Origin: Isoetes taiwanensis
Taxonomy: Eukaryota; Streptophyta; Lycopodiopsida; Isoetales; Isoetaceae
NCBI GenBank assembly: GCA_021234155.1
Contig: JAJEKV010000052.1
Span: forward strand, 62,001 to 126,000
Direction: 5' to 3'
Length of the DNA: 64,000 bases
Every line of letters begins with the position of its first letter. Positions within the stretch are counted from its first letter, which is position 1. Shown here piece by piece: positions 1 through 12,899 of the stretch. The notes under the pieces were generated by a model that had not been told where the DNA came from, searched no databases, and saw only the letters and a list, made by a program, of their open reading frames with translations. A program made the translations under genes and the position numbers.

Positions 1-545
1 TTCTAGGATGGCTCTACTCTAGATACAAAATACTAGCACATCGGGAATGCTAATCCCGGATGAGCTATCACAACTACTATCCTACATACCGCCCTGGGAT
101 GCTCTCCCTCCGGATCCCGTCGCCTCCATGGTCTTCGACTCACGCGGATCTTTGCTCTTGCTCCAAGAACGCAGTCTCCCCTCGGCCGGCCAAGCCGTAA
201 CAGCCTATGCTACAACAAGCGATGTTCAAACGGGGTTTCAACAGTAGGTGAGTCTCTAGGTGCTAGGGTCGGAAGGAGGCCTAGGTTAGGGGTTTAGGCC
301 TATATGAGCTAGGGTCCACCTAGGATGCCACGTGGCACCAACGGGTGAGTCCTGGTGGCGGGTGCCCAATAGGTTAAGGCCACGTGGATAATGGTCTAAA
401 CCTATAGTTGGCTAAGTTATGAGAATAACTTGGCCATGCCCCTTAGTGCCACAACTTATGGTATACAAGGCTATGAATGATAGACTTGTATAGTGACGGA
501 TCCGTGAATATACGTATTTATGGCGATATTCCCTCGACCGCCACA
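1..545 (-). repeat. Left LTR (3' LTR of the Ty3/gypsy element), partial
   Basis: Matches 10036-10582 with scattered substitutions and small indels; the shared parts include the runs around 1-90 and 300-530. It ends CCACA at 545 where the right copy ends TCACA. Only about one third of the LTR is inside the window. Confidence 0.88.
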
Positions 546-558
546 TTCTCCCCCTTAG
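546..558 (-). promoter_or_regulatory. Polypurine tract
   Basis: On the minus strand this reads CTAAGGGGGAGAA and directly abuts the 3' LTR, the expected position of the plus-strand DNA primer in an LTR retrotransposon. Confidence 0.8.
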
Positions 559-1303
559 GACAATGCTGCCCTCAAGATTATACCGAGGTGATCTAATCTC
601 TACCTTATGCGCGAAAACATCAACATAAATAACCTTTAGTTTACTTTTTAGCAATCAAGTTTTATTAATTAAAGGTCAAAATTTAGGCTATATTTGTACT
701 TATACAAAAATTATATAGCCTTACACCTGCTTTTTTCACGATAATTCAAAACATTATTGTAAAGTTATTAGGGTTCATAATCTAATTATGGCTCCCCTAT
801 CTTTCCTGCACGCGCCCTCGTTGAAGTCCACCTTCTACTTGCCCGCAAAGGGAGCACATTACGCTAGTTTAGTTAATAATTTGTGGTTTTAGGGGACCAC
901 CCCCTTACCTCCTTGAGCCTAACTCATCACTCAAGGTTGTCCTACTACCTTGCCCAAGATCATGGCCCTTTCGATTTGAGCTTAGGGATCATTTAAGATG
1001 CTCCCATCATTGCCCATGATCGAAGTGCTACCTTGTACACCCATCCCCCGGACGAAAGTACACCCCAAAGGCATCATGCCCCGAGGGTTTCAAATTTAGG
1101 GGAACGCCTCACGATCCCATCATCGCCAAGCATGATCACTTAAGCTTCACCATAACCCTCCTACGGCCAGGTGTGCGTACCCCGCATCGTGGCATAGAGA
1201 TCATCCGATCGATGTCCCATCATCGCCCACCATGCTTCATTCCTCACTCACATGACCCTAATGGTCATGCGCACCTCTTGGTGCGTGTGGCCTAGAGAAT
1301 GCC
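559..1303 (-). other. Ty3/gypsy 3' internal region without recognisable integrase
   Basis: This interval lies between the end of RNase H and the polypurine tract, where a gypsy element should carry roughly 1 kb of integrase. It is only about 745 bp and full of stops. I see no HHCC zinc-binding or DDE signature. A short stretch near 800-850 resembles the charged C-terminal tail of gypsy polyproteins. The integrase appears deleted or destroyed. Confidence 0.5.
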
Positions 1304-2680
1304 CTAAAGGCTTATCCCATCATCGCACACACGCATCCAAGGTTCTCGCTGCCTTTTGGAGGGCTTTCCCACACCTCCTTGAAGTCCACATCGGGTTGGC
1401 AAGGATTCTTCAATCCTCTTACCAAACTCACTCGAAAGAGTGGAAATGGCATTACAATGCGTCCTTGTCTGAAATGGCCTCCTAGAGAGGGCATCTGCTA
1501 CAACATTAAGCTTACCAGGCTTATATATGATATCAAAATCATACTCCTCAAGGAATTCCATCCACCTCCTTTGCCTTAAGTTGAGGGAGTGGCTGGGTGA
1601 AAAGATATGAAGGCTCTCGTGATCAAGATCTAATCAAACTTCCTTCCCCCAAATAATGCCTCCATATCCTCAATGCCCCGACAATGGCTAGCAGCTCGAT
1701 CATGGGTTGGGTAGCGTTGCTTTCGGCGTCGTTCATCTTCTTTTGAGTCGTAGGCGACTACCCTTCCTTCTTGCATCAAGATCGCCTCTTGCTATCTTGC
1801 TCGCATCCGTTGCTACCAACTTATCTTTTACCTGGTCCGAAGAACAAGCACCGGTGTCGTTGTCAAGGCCTCTTTAAGCTTCTCGAAGGAAGCTTGACTT
1901 TCTCTAACCAATGGCTAGTCCAATCCTTAATCTTCTTGGCCTTAGTGAGGTCCTAATGAGGGGACGCCCACTTAGCAAAAGTCCTTCACCTAACTTTCTC
2001 GTAGTATCCCGCCAACCCGAAAGCTTCTTATACGCTACATTCCTTGGGGCTGGCCAATCAACTATTGCTTCAATCTTAGATGGATCGTGGAGATTCCCCT
2101 GATGTTACCACATATCCCAAATACTCCACTCTGCGGCTGTGTAAAGTGGCACTTTGAGAGCTTCCCATACAACCGATGACGCCTCAACTTTCCAACACTT
2201 TCCCCGAGATGCCGACAATGCTCTTCAAGGGACTTGTCGTAGACTAGAATATCGCCGAAGAAGACAATGACAAATTTATCCAAGAAGTCTCAAGATGTCG
2301 CTCATAAGGCGAGATAAATGTTATGAGGAGCTCGACAATCCAAAGGGCATTATCAGAACTCAAAATGACCATACCGCGCTCAAAAAGCAGTCTTATGGAT
2401 GTCCTCTTCTTTTTATTCTTATCTGATGGTATCCCGATCTCAAATCAATCTTAGAGAATACCTTTTGCTCCTTGTAGCTGATCCATTAGGTCATCTCGCC
2501 TTTGGCAATGCATACTTATTCTTTATCGTCTGCTTATTGAGCTGGCGATAGTCTATGCACATTCTTAAGCTCCCATCTTTCTTCTTCACAAAGAGTATAG
2601 GTGCCCCGAAAGGAGACACACTTGCTCTTATAAATCCAAGCTCTAGCAATTCTTGAAGCCGCTTGAGCTCGATCAATTTG
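1304..2680 (-). pseudogene. Ty3/gypsy reverse transcriptase - RNase H remnant
   Basis: Read on the minus strand, 2676-2491 encodes the N-terminal RT block: a segment with [16 protein letters not shown] followed by [10 protein letters not shown], typical of Ty3/gypsy RT. 2283-2062 carries the palm motif as FGDILVYD, where the family has F-x-DDILVYS, so one catalytic aspartate is substituted. From about 1780 to 1304 the RNase H part is visible, with VVAYDSK, ELLAIV-like and WRHYL motifs, ending in YKPGKLNVVADALSRR at the usual RNase H / integrase border. Several frameshifts separate these blocks, so no active enzyme is encoded. The product would have copied the element RNA in virus-like particles. 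Confidence 0.88.
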
Positions 2681-2899
2681 GGGTGCTCATTCTATATGGT
2701 GCCTTCGGGTAGGCTGCGATCGGAGCCAATGTGATCTCACATTCTACACCCCTATAAGGTGGTACCGCCGGATTTCATCGGGGAATACATCCTTGAACTC
2801 TGAAATAAGCCTTGCTATCCGCTGGGCAACCATTCCCCTTTGGGTCACTTCCCTCCCCTTGCCCTCGCCCAACCGGGATTCCAACCTCAAGATGTAATC

Positions 2900-3330
2900 C
2901 ACCTTATTCCTTTCTATGCTCTTCCTTAGTCGCCTTCAAAGAAATACACCGCATGGGAGAATCTAGCTTCTTACCTTTGACTATCAACTTTTTGCCGTCC
3001 GGTGTCCGCCATGGTGACTTCGTCCTGGCCACCAATTCATCGCTTTAGGCTTCAAGAATTCCATTCCCACAATAAGATCATACCTTCCCGATATCCATGA
3101 CTTCGCCTCCCATCGGCCACTTAGCCCCACTCAAGGTCTATGTCAAAGGTGATCCTCCTCCCCCTTAGTGTGTCAATGGCTGCCATTTGCCATAGCTAAC
3201 CGGCCTTGGCTTAGACTTCAATACCTTGTTCTTCATTAGAGCAGCCAATCTAGGAGATGCAAAATTATGAGAGCTACCTCGTATCTATGAGGACTACATA
3301 TGGCTTACTATCTATGATCCCATCACCGCA
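2900..3330 (-). pseudogene. Ty3/gypsy aspartic protease remnant
   Basis: On the minus strand around 3300-3240 the codons read IDSKPYVVLIDT and, after a one-base frame slip, GSSHNFASPRLA. Together this is the D-T-G-S-S-H-N-F active-site motif of plant Ty3/gypsy proteases. The catalytic aspartate is present, but a single missing base breaks the motif. It sits directly upstream of the RT block, as in the usual protease-RT-RNase H order. Confidence 0.7.
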
Positions 3331-3449
3331 ATGACAAATGAATGATTCTCTATATCACCGACTCAATGTTTGCACATATGTGGCACTCACCATCTATGAA
3401 GTCCCGGGCCTCCCTGTTGGTCGCCGTCTTCATCCGCTTCCTTGGGAAT

Positions 3450-4310
3450 CCCAATCCATAAGTTTTCTCGCCAAGGCCGACCGCATGATTAATGGACAAT
3501 CATGTGTTCTAAGGCTCCGGCCGGAAGCACTAAAACATAGCTTTTCTCAATGCATTCTGTCTCTTTTCCTTTGGTGGGATCATGCCTAGGGAGACGCTTT
3601 TAAGAGCTGCCCCCGATGCGCTTCGTGGCTTTACGGTCCCCAAAGGCTTTGCTCGACCCTTACCTTGTCTGCCGACTCCCCGGATGGTGTAGCCGCTGAT
3701 TGCTTACCCCGATATTGTCCCCGAGCACTGCCCTCGAACTCTTACCCCTGAAGGTTGGTCGCCGGGCCGGAGTTGCCGGTGCCTCTTCCAAACTTATAGC
3801 TTTATCTTCTACTGCAAGAACTCGACTTTGGGTTGATTGCTCTTACAAGCCTCTTGATATTGCTGTTCAATCCCTCAATGTAAGTATCCACGCTTTGCCT
3901 CTCGAGACCCGTGAACATGCGACCGAGCCTCATAAATTCTTCTCAGATACTTAGCCACCGATAAACTACCCTGATTCAACCTCGTAAAACCGCTGGATTT
4001 GTCTACTAGTATGAGACCTTGGTACATAGTGCTTATGAAAGCCTTGTCAAGGTCTTAAACCTGCAGCTTGTTCCTCTTCAAATTTTGTTGGATTTAGCAT
4101 ATCCCTTCCACCGCATCCTTTGCCGTCCAATAAGGTTAGCTGTAGCAACTTTCCCTATGTCCCCGTCTTTCATACCATATGAGTTGCCAAATTCTTTCCA
4201 TTTCGTCCCAGCCATGCTTGACCTCCATGCCTCGACCGCTCTTTCCTCGTGAACGGGCCGAGCTTCCTTTGTCTTCCACACATTGCTCATAGCACTATCC
4301 ACCTTTTCTC
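3450..4310 (-). pseudogene. Probable gag remnant of the Ty3/gypsy element
   Basis: Minus-strand reading of 4302-4078 gives a Trp- and Lys-rich segment (WRSSMAGTKWKEFGNSYGMK). The following about 250 bp, in shifting frames, contains RFYEVESG followed by SVAKYLRRIYE. This resembles the gag capsid pattern in which a tyrosine-rich segment precedes a short helix ending near the RNA-binding tail. A degenerate Cys-Phe-Arg zinc-knuckle-like stretch lies near 3520. The call depends on its place upstream of the protease and on weak pattern similarity; I cannot delimit the protein. Confidence 0.45.
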
Positions 4311-5339
4311 GTAGTCATCCGCCTTTTCTTGCCCTTTTTCCTTGCCTTTAGGTGTGCCGTGCTCACCTTTTGGAACTAGAGCTGTCCTCACTTTGGAAGA
4401 ACTGCTCCGATGAGCCGGAGCTAGATGATGATGGACTCTGGTTCTCCTCTTCCTTCTCCTATCCCCCGACGTTCCCCTGATTGCCCTCCCTTCTCGCTGA
4501 GGGGGTCACCACCGGAAAACAAGGTGGAGGTGGAGGACCATCTTCTGTGCATTCATGAGAGGTGTCGCCCAGGTTGATGAGGTGTTGCATCCGGGTTCCT
4601 CATCTCGCACCAACCTTGCGTTGACTGCCTCCGTGACATATCCCCGCCAACGCCTTCCCCGTTCTCCGCCAAACAAGTTCCTTGGTACCCAATTGCGTGG
4701 TCGGTGCTGGTCCCGAGATCCCCGCGACTTGAGTTCCTTCTTCGCAAGGATTGATCATTAATACATGTTATTAGGTTAGGCAATGATCATTTTTGCTTAC
4801 AATTAAATTGTTGTTAGGTACAAAAGAAATCATATGAAAATTTCATTTACAAGTCAAAAATCATGGTAATACATTAATTAGTATATATGGGTACACTTAA
4901 TGAACTACATGATAATACTTAAAAAGGAGTTACAATGTATTTTAATTAACTTAGCACCCCAAATCTTCCATCAACGATGTCGCTTGAAAAGTCCTTGATT
5001 TTCTTGAACTCGTGCCCTTGCCCATGTTCTCCGGGATTCTAGCCGCCGATCCTCCCTCCAATGCTCTTGCTACCCGCGGGTGCCGGAGTTTCGTGCGATT
5101 GCCGCCACTACCGCGACAAGTGCGCCCCTCGAGGTGGCCTTGCTTTTAAGTCAAGAGCGTGAAGTGCTACTGATCTCTTGAAGAGGATGACATGGTCTAC
5201 CCATAATCCATCTTAGCGCGGCCGACCGAACCCCGAGTGCGATTAGGGAGCGGCACGGATTCTTCCCTCTGGGCTGAACTCCCTTGTGAAGAACTACCAT
5301 CTGCCTGGGCTAAGGACCCGGAGATAGTACCTAAGTGAC

Positions 5340-8290
5340 TTATCCTTGCCCCCGGCCCGCAGGTTCCTTCGCATACCCTCCTCCGGCGGCTTCACGAAAA
5401 CATCTAGTGCGGACGAGATCTTCGCGGGTCCCCTCCACATTGTTGCCGGCGTTCTCCAGATTGATGCTACCGTGTGCTTCCCGCGATGCTTCTAGAGCGA
5501 CCGGCTCCGGCTTGAGCTTGGGCCTTTCCCGGCTTTGTACAACCCGCTTTGTATCTCCCCGGAATTCCTCTTCTCGATGATGGGTTCTTCTTCGCCGGGT
5601 ACATCCGGCCTTTATCGTTGGTAGGCTTGAATGTCGACATAGTTTCCCCCGCATAGGAGTGTCGCCCACCACCTCCTTGAATTTCTTGATAATCATAGTC
5701 GATGAAGTTATTTGCCTGCTCCTTTGCCATTAGGCTTAGGAGTTCAAAGTGGCCTCTGAGGCCTTCTTCTTGACAATAGGGAGGTTGAGGATGTGGATTA
5801 TTAATATGTACTCCTCACCATCGATGATCACCTGAGTGAGGGCCGCGGATACCCCTTTGGTGGCTCAAGTCTCAGCCTCGGCTTCCTAATTTGTCGAAGC
5901 TAGGGCCTCTCCATCCTTCCCGCTTCCCTTATCTCCCCAACTTGGGTTCTCCTCTTCTTCCTTCTCATAATCCTCGCTTCCATCCGGCCACCACGCTTTG
6001 TCTCGATGTGAAGCCAGAGTGTTCAGATGCCGTGGTCTGGATCTCCTGGATGCTTATCTGTGCTGCCCGAGTGTCGAGAGGTGCCAAATCCAAAGGTTGA
6101 ATTGACGGCTCTCCTGGTTGGTTAACTGCCCTGTACTGCATGAACAAAGCTAAGGCTGCTTGGTTTGAGACGTACCTATGCCTATGATGCTTACAGGTCA
6201 TGTAGTCTGGCATGTTTCTGGTTCTATCCCATAACTTATTCTTGCCCCTGGATCCCCCACCTATGGCTTGAGCAAGAGAATCTAGAGAAACCCATTTCCC
6301 TCCCCTAGGTGGCAAGCTAACTTCCCAGGGTAAGACCTGGCTGATCATCATACCGCAAATTATATCGATGTAGTAGGGAGTTCTAGTCAAGGTGGCATGA
6401 AGGTCAAAGTGATGATCAAGACATGGAAGGCTTGCTTTCGGCCAGGAATGCACGGATGTGATTTGCCTCATTGTACCATCCGACAAAGCTTGATGATGCC
6501 ATTGAGTAAGGAGTATGAAAAATGGCTAAAGAGAATAAGCAAGGAGCTAGAAAAATCGCCAAGAGAGCTAGGAGCAGTTCCGGGATGGGGAGAAAATGAC
6601 AAATGAGGGCCCTTTTTATAGACTAGGGGTGCCTCGGTTCCGTGCACAAAGGTTCTTGATGGGGAAGACTCCAAATCTATGGCCCCTCGGGTGTCCAAAT
6701 GAGCTACCATGAAGTGCAATTCTAGACAAAGCAAAGCAAGAAATACTACATGGCGGTTTGTTGGATGAAAATTGGTAATTCTAGGCAAAACGAGCGAAAC
6801 AGGATGGCTATGCGAATTTGGGCCTTCCGGGCCAAGGGGAAAAAAGTTATTTTCGCACGACCTTGGATTTCTACCGGTTTGGCGCTTCTATTAACAGCTT
6901 TGGGAAATTTGAAGGTCCTAGCATGCTTAATTAGGATTTTCTAACCTAATTTGGATCTTTTCTTGGGCTAATTTGGCAAAATCTGGTCAAACATGGCAAA
7001 ACCAGGATGGCTATAAAAATTTGGGCCTTCCGTCAAGGGCGGAAAAGGCTATTTTCAAGACAGCTGACCTTCCGATTTCTGGGCTATTTTGGCCTAAATT
7101 TGACTAATTTGCCTATAGTACTCTTTTACTAAATTATTCTATTTGGATGCTTACGGTCATGATGGCTACAATTAAACTAAAATTTGAGCAACTTAAACAC
7201 ATTTTTATACAAAAATTGAAGTCACTTTACAACAAAATTTTATATTTATGGGAGACTTAATAATTACATTACTTTGAGCTAAAAATGCATCCTCAAGGAT
7301 ATTCCTTGCGGATGCACGCCAAGTGTATATCCTTGGGCATCAAAGTCACCCTCTTTGGCGTGGATCTTCGAGGTTCCCTTCCCTCAAACAAGCCCCGGGT
7401 GAGCTTCGGCCTGCTACTTGCAACACCGAAGTTGTGGCGGCGTCACTCAGAAGTGGGTGGCGAACTCCGCCATCACCTCGCATGAGGCAGCTCAAAAGGT
7501 GCCTCCCTAATCGGGGAGATTAGTGCCTTTGTTGAAAGTGTCTAATCTCGGGAAGACCGGGGTGTGTGCAATTAGGCCCATGGTGGACCTTCTTCGGGCT
7601 TCTCGCCGTACGTGGTGGCTTGGGCTAGTTCTTTGGCGGCCGGCCTCCCCTCCGCGGTCTTGCTGGGCGTTTTGCGGCAGTACCAATCATTATACCTCGT
7701 CCCACGGCGAAGGTATTCTTGGTATGCCTTGAGGGGGCTGGTAGAGGCGGTCCTCCTTCAAGGCGAAGGCCATTTCGCCCATATACGCTTCTTCACCACC
7801 TTAGGTGGCAGGCCCCTTGGGTAAGGTGGTCTTGGGTCCGCCCCTTCCTCTGCTCTTCTTCCTCCTGCTCTTCTTCTTCCGCGTGCTCCTCCTCCGCCGG
7901 GGAGGCTCCTCTATCCGCGGCGGTTGGCCCGGGACCCGTCGTTCTTCTCTTCGTCCTCGCTCCTGCCGCCCGCTCCTCCTCCTCGCTCCCTCTTCCTCCC
8001 TCGCGGCCCTCTCTTACGGCCACTCATAACCTTCTCCTTGCCCTTCTTCCTTGGCGCCGAAGGCCCCGCTTCGTCCACCTGCTGCTGGACCTGCTCTTCC
8101 TCCTGCTCTTCCACTTCGGTGTCTGTGGCCCCGAAGTGGCGAGATTCGTCGGTTCTTTGCGTTCCTGCCGACGAGGGGCTGCTCTCGGCATCGTGATAGG
8201 TGCGCTGCTTTCTTCTTTGGTGGGGAAGCTCCTCTTCCCCTTCTTGGGTCGGAGGTGTTAGGGATCTTCTTCACATGGCGCCCCATTTGC
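5340..8290 (-). other. Leader and unrecognised coding remnants of the Ty3/gypsy element
   Basis: Between the primer binding site and gag the element has more than 3 kb. Minus-strand open stretches occur at 5340-5730, 5965-6486 (173 aa, no recognised domain) and 7793-8286. The last is GC-rich and would encode a highly charged Glu/Arg/Lys-rich protein. Some Ty3/gypsy lineages carry an extra ORF upstream of gag, so this could be one, but I recognise no domain. 6790-7290 is AT-richer and non-coding. Many frames are broken. Confidence 0.4.
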
Positions 8291-8915
8291 TAGGTTAAGC
8301 CATCGAGAGTGTGGGGCGCTGTCCTGGCTTCCTGTAGGTTTGTTTGGTGCGAGCCATATCTAACGGTCTGGGAAACGGGTGACGATAGGCTGATCAAGAG
8401 AGATAAGGTGGAGGAAAGTTTGGAGGGAAAAAATGAGGTGTCAGAGATATTTAAAGAGAGGGTCCCTGAGAATATTCTCCTACCATAATTACCCCTATTT
8501 ATTAGCCCCCCCTTATTAATTACAAGATATTTAGTAATTATTTAATTATTAATGTATATGTTAAATCCATATTAATTGATATTATACTTGAATTTCGAAT
8601 TTTTCTAATGGTTCGAAGTGCAATTTATGAATTTGCGCCATTTTTCACCTGGGTCTCCGATTGGCATGATTCTTCGACCCATTTTAGGTGAAATTTGATG
8701 CAGATGCATAATTTTCACTCCAATTTTACTAGAAGGTGCGTTTGACTCACCCAAACCTTCGTCTAACACTTAACCTAAGTCCTGACCCACTACCTAGGAG
8801 AAAATTTTTCCCCCATTTTCGCGGTTCGATGGTGGAAATGTTTATTTCCCACCCCTATAGGCCTGTTAGACTACTTCATGGTTATGGTGCTAGTTCTTGG
8901 TCAACCAAGAACATT

Positions 8916-8926
8916 GCTCGATACCA
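8916..8926 (-). promoter_or_regulatory. Primer binding site, initiator tRNA-Met type
   Basis: On the minus strand, one base past the LTR end, the sequence is TGGTATCGAGC. The canonical plant tRNA-iMet primer site is TGGTATCAGAGC, so this copy lacks one base. It fixes the boundary and strand of the element. Confidence 0.82.
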
Positions 8927-8927
8927 T

Positions 8928-10582
8928 TGTGACGCCCCTCGCTAAACATACGGTAGCCCGGTACACCCGGCAGAAATCCCCATCCGGCTCTACTGACAAG
9001 ACGGGTTTTTCGTCTACCCTTTCGACTCGAGGTGACCCTTAGTGCGGGGAGGGAACACGAAGGTGTCTTGCGCGCCCTTCCCCTATGGGCTCCTATAACA
9101 GCGGAAGCGATAACACGTCAGAACTAGCATAAAACATATACAAATACTACCTCGAAGGGTAGTGCACCACACATATACCAATGCAAAGATGATAATCACG
9201 AACCATAAAACAGGGAGAACTCCTACCCCGCTCGGACTCATAAGGAGGATGACTGACCGCTAGGCCTCAAGATAGAGCGCACCGAGTCATGGCAATGGCG
9301 AGGGCTGGCATAGAACAATGGCTAGGGTTGACCACTCCATCCGCCCCTCAGGTGCATACTTTGCGGATGGGCTAGATCAGGCTCGACAGGACTCTAGCCT
9401 TCCAGGATATACAATCCCATGGCATCACCCATCGGGACTACTCTGTGTTGCATCTCCCTCGGGTCCGGATGAGGCAGAAGGGTTGCATCTCCCCTTCCTG
9501 TGGTCTAGAGGTGCCGTGGTATGCTAGAGAATCGCGGGCGACACACGATCTGCACCCCGAACGAACAACCCCCAAAACGAGAGCCAAGCCAACACTTGCA
9601 GCTCTCGAGAGGCGTGACAACACCATTGCCCGAGGTGAGGTGTGGGACCCATGCTCGGCCCACATTTAAGTGACCCACCATAAGCCTAGCCCACTACGGG
9701 ATCCCCCGAAGCCCCCACTCGGCAGGGATCCTCCCTCCACTTTCCCTCTAGCCCCGTTATCTGGTGCTGAGTCATATCATAGCCTCAATAGCCTGGTGGG
9801 CTCCTATGCAATGTGCCGCAACTAATAGGAACTAAGGGATCTACTCTAGGAGCATACTACATATGGCTCTAGGTCTCTACCCCCCTTCCCAATACAAGAG
9901 GAGCAAACATGATCAACCATCATCACATAATCATCACATCATGAGAATAATCATAAGAAGAACATCTTAACCTAATCATACAAATCTAACTAATAGTTAG
10001 GGTTCCTTGATTAGGGTTCAAGATGTTGAATATGGGTTCTAGGATGGCTCTACTCTAGATACAAAATACTAGCACATCGGGAATGCTAATCCCAGATGAG
10101 CTATCACAACTACTATCCTACATACCTGCTCCTGATGCTCTCCCTCCAGATCCGGTCGCCTCCATGGTCTTCGACTCACGTGATGCTGCTCTTGCTCCAA
10201 GAACGAGTCTACCCTGCTGGGGCTGCTGCACCAGTCTATGCTACAGCAAACGATGTTCGAAACGGGGTTTCGAACGAGTAGGTGAGTCTCTAGGTGCTAG
10301 GGCTGGAAGGAGGCCTAGGGTTAGGGTTTAGGCCTATATGAGCTAGGTCCACCTAGGATGCCACGTGGCACCAATCGGGTGAGTCCTGTGTGGCGGGTGC
10401 CCAATAGGTTAAGGCCACGTGGATAATGGTCTAAACCTATGGTTGGCTAAGTTATGAGAATAACTTGGCCATGCCCCTTAGTGCCACAACTTATGGTATA
10501 CAAGGCTATGAATGATAGACTTGTATAGTGACGGATCCAGGAATATACGTATTTATGGCGTATATTCCCCTGGACCGTCACA
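8928..10582 (-). repeat. Right LTR (5' LTR of the Ty3/gypsy element), complete, 1655 bp
   Basis: Starts TGTGACG at 8928 and ends CGTCACA at 10582, giving the short TG...CA inverted ends of LTRs. Its right-hand third repeats 1-545. The left boundary abuts the primer binding site. The next bases are TTGCC; the matching target duplication lies outside the window. Confidence 0.88.
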
Positions 10583-10601
10583 TTGCCTCACCAAAAGCAA
10601 A

Positions 10602-10718
10602 AGATTGCCTTGCGTTGCGTGCCTCATCATGCACCGTATGGTATCTGGATCATATGCAAAAGCTAAAGATTGCCTTGCGTGCCTCATCATGCACCGTATG
10701 GTATCTGGATCATATGTC
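10602..10718. repeat. Direct repeat, two copies of about 52 bp
   Basis: The segment running AAAGATTGCC...TGGATCATATG occurs near 10600-10653 and again at 10667-10718. The first copy has an extra TTGCG. Non-coding. Confidence 0.8.
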
Positions 10719-12899
10719 TTGCTTGTTTGTCTTGTTCTTGCTTCTAAAATGCTTATATTTCATATGTGCAAATTTTTTGTTTCTAGTTCCAGTTCCAAAG
10801 TGGTTTGTCTGGATTTCATATCCTTAAAGCAGCGTGTCGTCTTGATCATAGCAAAAGCTTTTTCTCGCTCTGTTTGTCTTGTTCTTAGCCTTTATAAGGT
10901 TTTCGTTCCAGGTTGATGCATGGGGGGTTGGTTATGTTCGAGGTCTTAAAAGATGTTAAAGGGATGATTACGAGGTCTTAATAGGATGGTTACAATAGTT
11001 TCTATGTTGAGATTGATTACTCTCGTCCTTGCCTCCTTTTTATCGGTCTGTGTTGAGATTGGTCCAACTAGTCCTTGCCTCATCTTTCCCTTGGTTAGAC
11101 ATTGCCTTTATCTGTTTATAACATTAAACCTTTTGCTATCAACATTATACTAAGGGATCCTCGTGCATAATATTATTAGCATTAATAACCAAAAGTCTTG
11201 GTGTATATTGTTGGACATTAATAACAAAAGGTCCTGGTGCATGGGCTGGTTGTGCCTAGGTTGAGTTTGGTCCATCTAATTGACGCCTCCTCTTTCCCTT
11301 GTTGTTTTGATGCCCATTGTGCCCTTTTATTTTATTTTTGTTATCAATGTTAAACCTTTTTTGTTATAAACATTATAATCAGGGGTCCTTGTGCATAATA
11401 TTGATAACAAGAAGTCCTCGTGCATATTATTAGCCATTACTAACACAAAGGTCTTGGTGCATAGATTGGTTGTGCTTGGGTCTGTTGTGCCCTACCTCCC
11501 CTCCCCCCCCTCCCCCCCCAAAGAGCATTTTCTTGTTTGTGTTGTCTTTCTGTTGGTTGCCTTGGAGGTGCTTGAGCTTGGAGTCTAGAGTCAGTCCTTG
11601 TTTGCCTCGTTGCTTTCTTGGTTTTCTGGTTCTTGCATGGGTCGTGTTAGGTAATGGTATGCGCTTTCTTTGTTCTTTCAGCTTTTTGGGTTGGTCGGTT
11701 TATGGTGTCCATCCTCATTGTCTCTATTGTTCCGTATCTAGATTATCCATCTTACTTGTCAAATCCTTTTTTGGCTTTCTTACTTGCATGTATTTATAAA
11801 TGTATAAATTATGGGTTATTGCTCATTTTTGCAGAGTTGTTTGGTTCTTTTCTTGGGTCGGTTTGCATTTAGCTTTGGATAATTGTCGTGGTGTTGCAGG
11901 GTTCTTGGGTGGAAAAGCTTCGAGCTATGGTTCGGTTGGGGAGGGCATCTTGAGTAGATACGGATAAGAATCATTTTTTGACTTGGTGAGTAGAGAGGTC
12001 AATGTCGGACTGGCTTCTTGGGTTCAACAAGGGACTAACTACTTTGTATGTTACTTTTTTACGCCAAGTCAGTTTTGAATTTAGTTGCTTCATTGCATTT
12101 TGAGCAATTCCTCACTATATCCTGTATTTAATCAACACATGCCGGTTGCCCCTTTTTGTTGACATTTTGGCACTTGACCTACGGACTTTAGCGCGAGTTG
12201 TCGAACGAGTCAGGTATTTCCAGTATCTTGAATATAACCTTCTCCATTTGGATATTCTGGCAGTTTTTCTACTCATGAACTATTGCATTCTTGCGGCATT
12301 GGTGCTTGTGACATTTAGTTGCAAATCTTCTTTTATATTCGTATGTGGCTAGTTCCATGTACTTGTGTTGCCACCTAGCCATGTGCCCCTTCAATTCTTT
12401 TGGTTCATTGGCTTCTTTCCACTGCCTTTACTCATTCCCTTTACTACATGATGTCCATTATTCCCTTTTATCGACTGTTGTTCCATTTGTCTCGTTGAGC
12501 TCTTATGGTCCCTTGAGTCCTAGCTCCTGCAGTCTGGGTTGTGCTTGAGTTGCTTCCATACGTCATTGCGCTGCTCTGCTTGTCTGAGTTGCCCTGAGTT
12601 GTTCCATCTGTCTGATTGCTCGTCGCATTCTTGTCTCATGATTTCTCAGTAGTAGTTTGTTCACTTGCGCAGGCATGATTTCTTCCTCTCACTCGTGCTT
12701 TTTCCCTGGTCTTTTCAGTTGTAGTTTGTTCGTTTGCCCAATTTATTTCCCCCGCCTTTCCATTTCACAGCGGTTTTCTAGTGCCTCTTTTTTTTATCCC
12801 ATTTCTCCATCCAATTCATTTGTTTTGCTTCCCTTTTTTTGCTCTAAGATTCTTGAGCTTTGTTTCTAGGTGTATGTATAGGTAGATAAGTGCATGCTT

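Larger units (their letters stand above)
1..10582 (-). mobile_element. Ty3/gypsy LTR retrotransposon, decayed, left end cut by window
   Basis: The sequence at 1-545 is repeated at about 10036-10582, giving two direct LTR copies around a minus-strand pol. The right LTR (the element's 5' LTR) starts TGTGACG and ends CGTCACA. Next to it lies a primer binding site, and next to the left LTR lies a purine-rich tract, both where the minus orientation requires them. Protease, reverse transcriptase and RNase H signatures follow in the usual order from right to left. All reading frames are broken, the two LTR copies differ visibly, and no integrase is recognisable, so this looks like an old non-autonomous copy. 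About 1.1 kb of the left LTR lies outside the window. Confidence 0.9.

Noticed and set aside
7719-8261. 180-aa plus-strand frame in the Ty3/gypsy element
   Set aside because: It is the antisense shadow of the GC-rich minus-strand region; the element's coding strand is minus.
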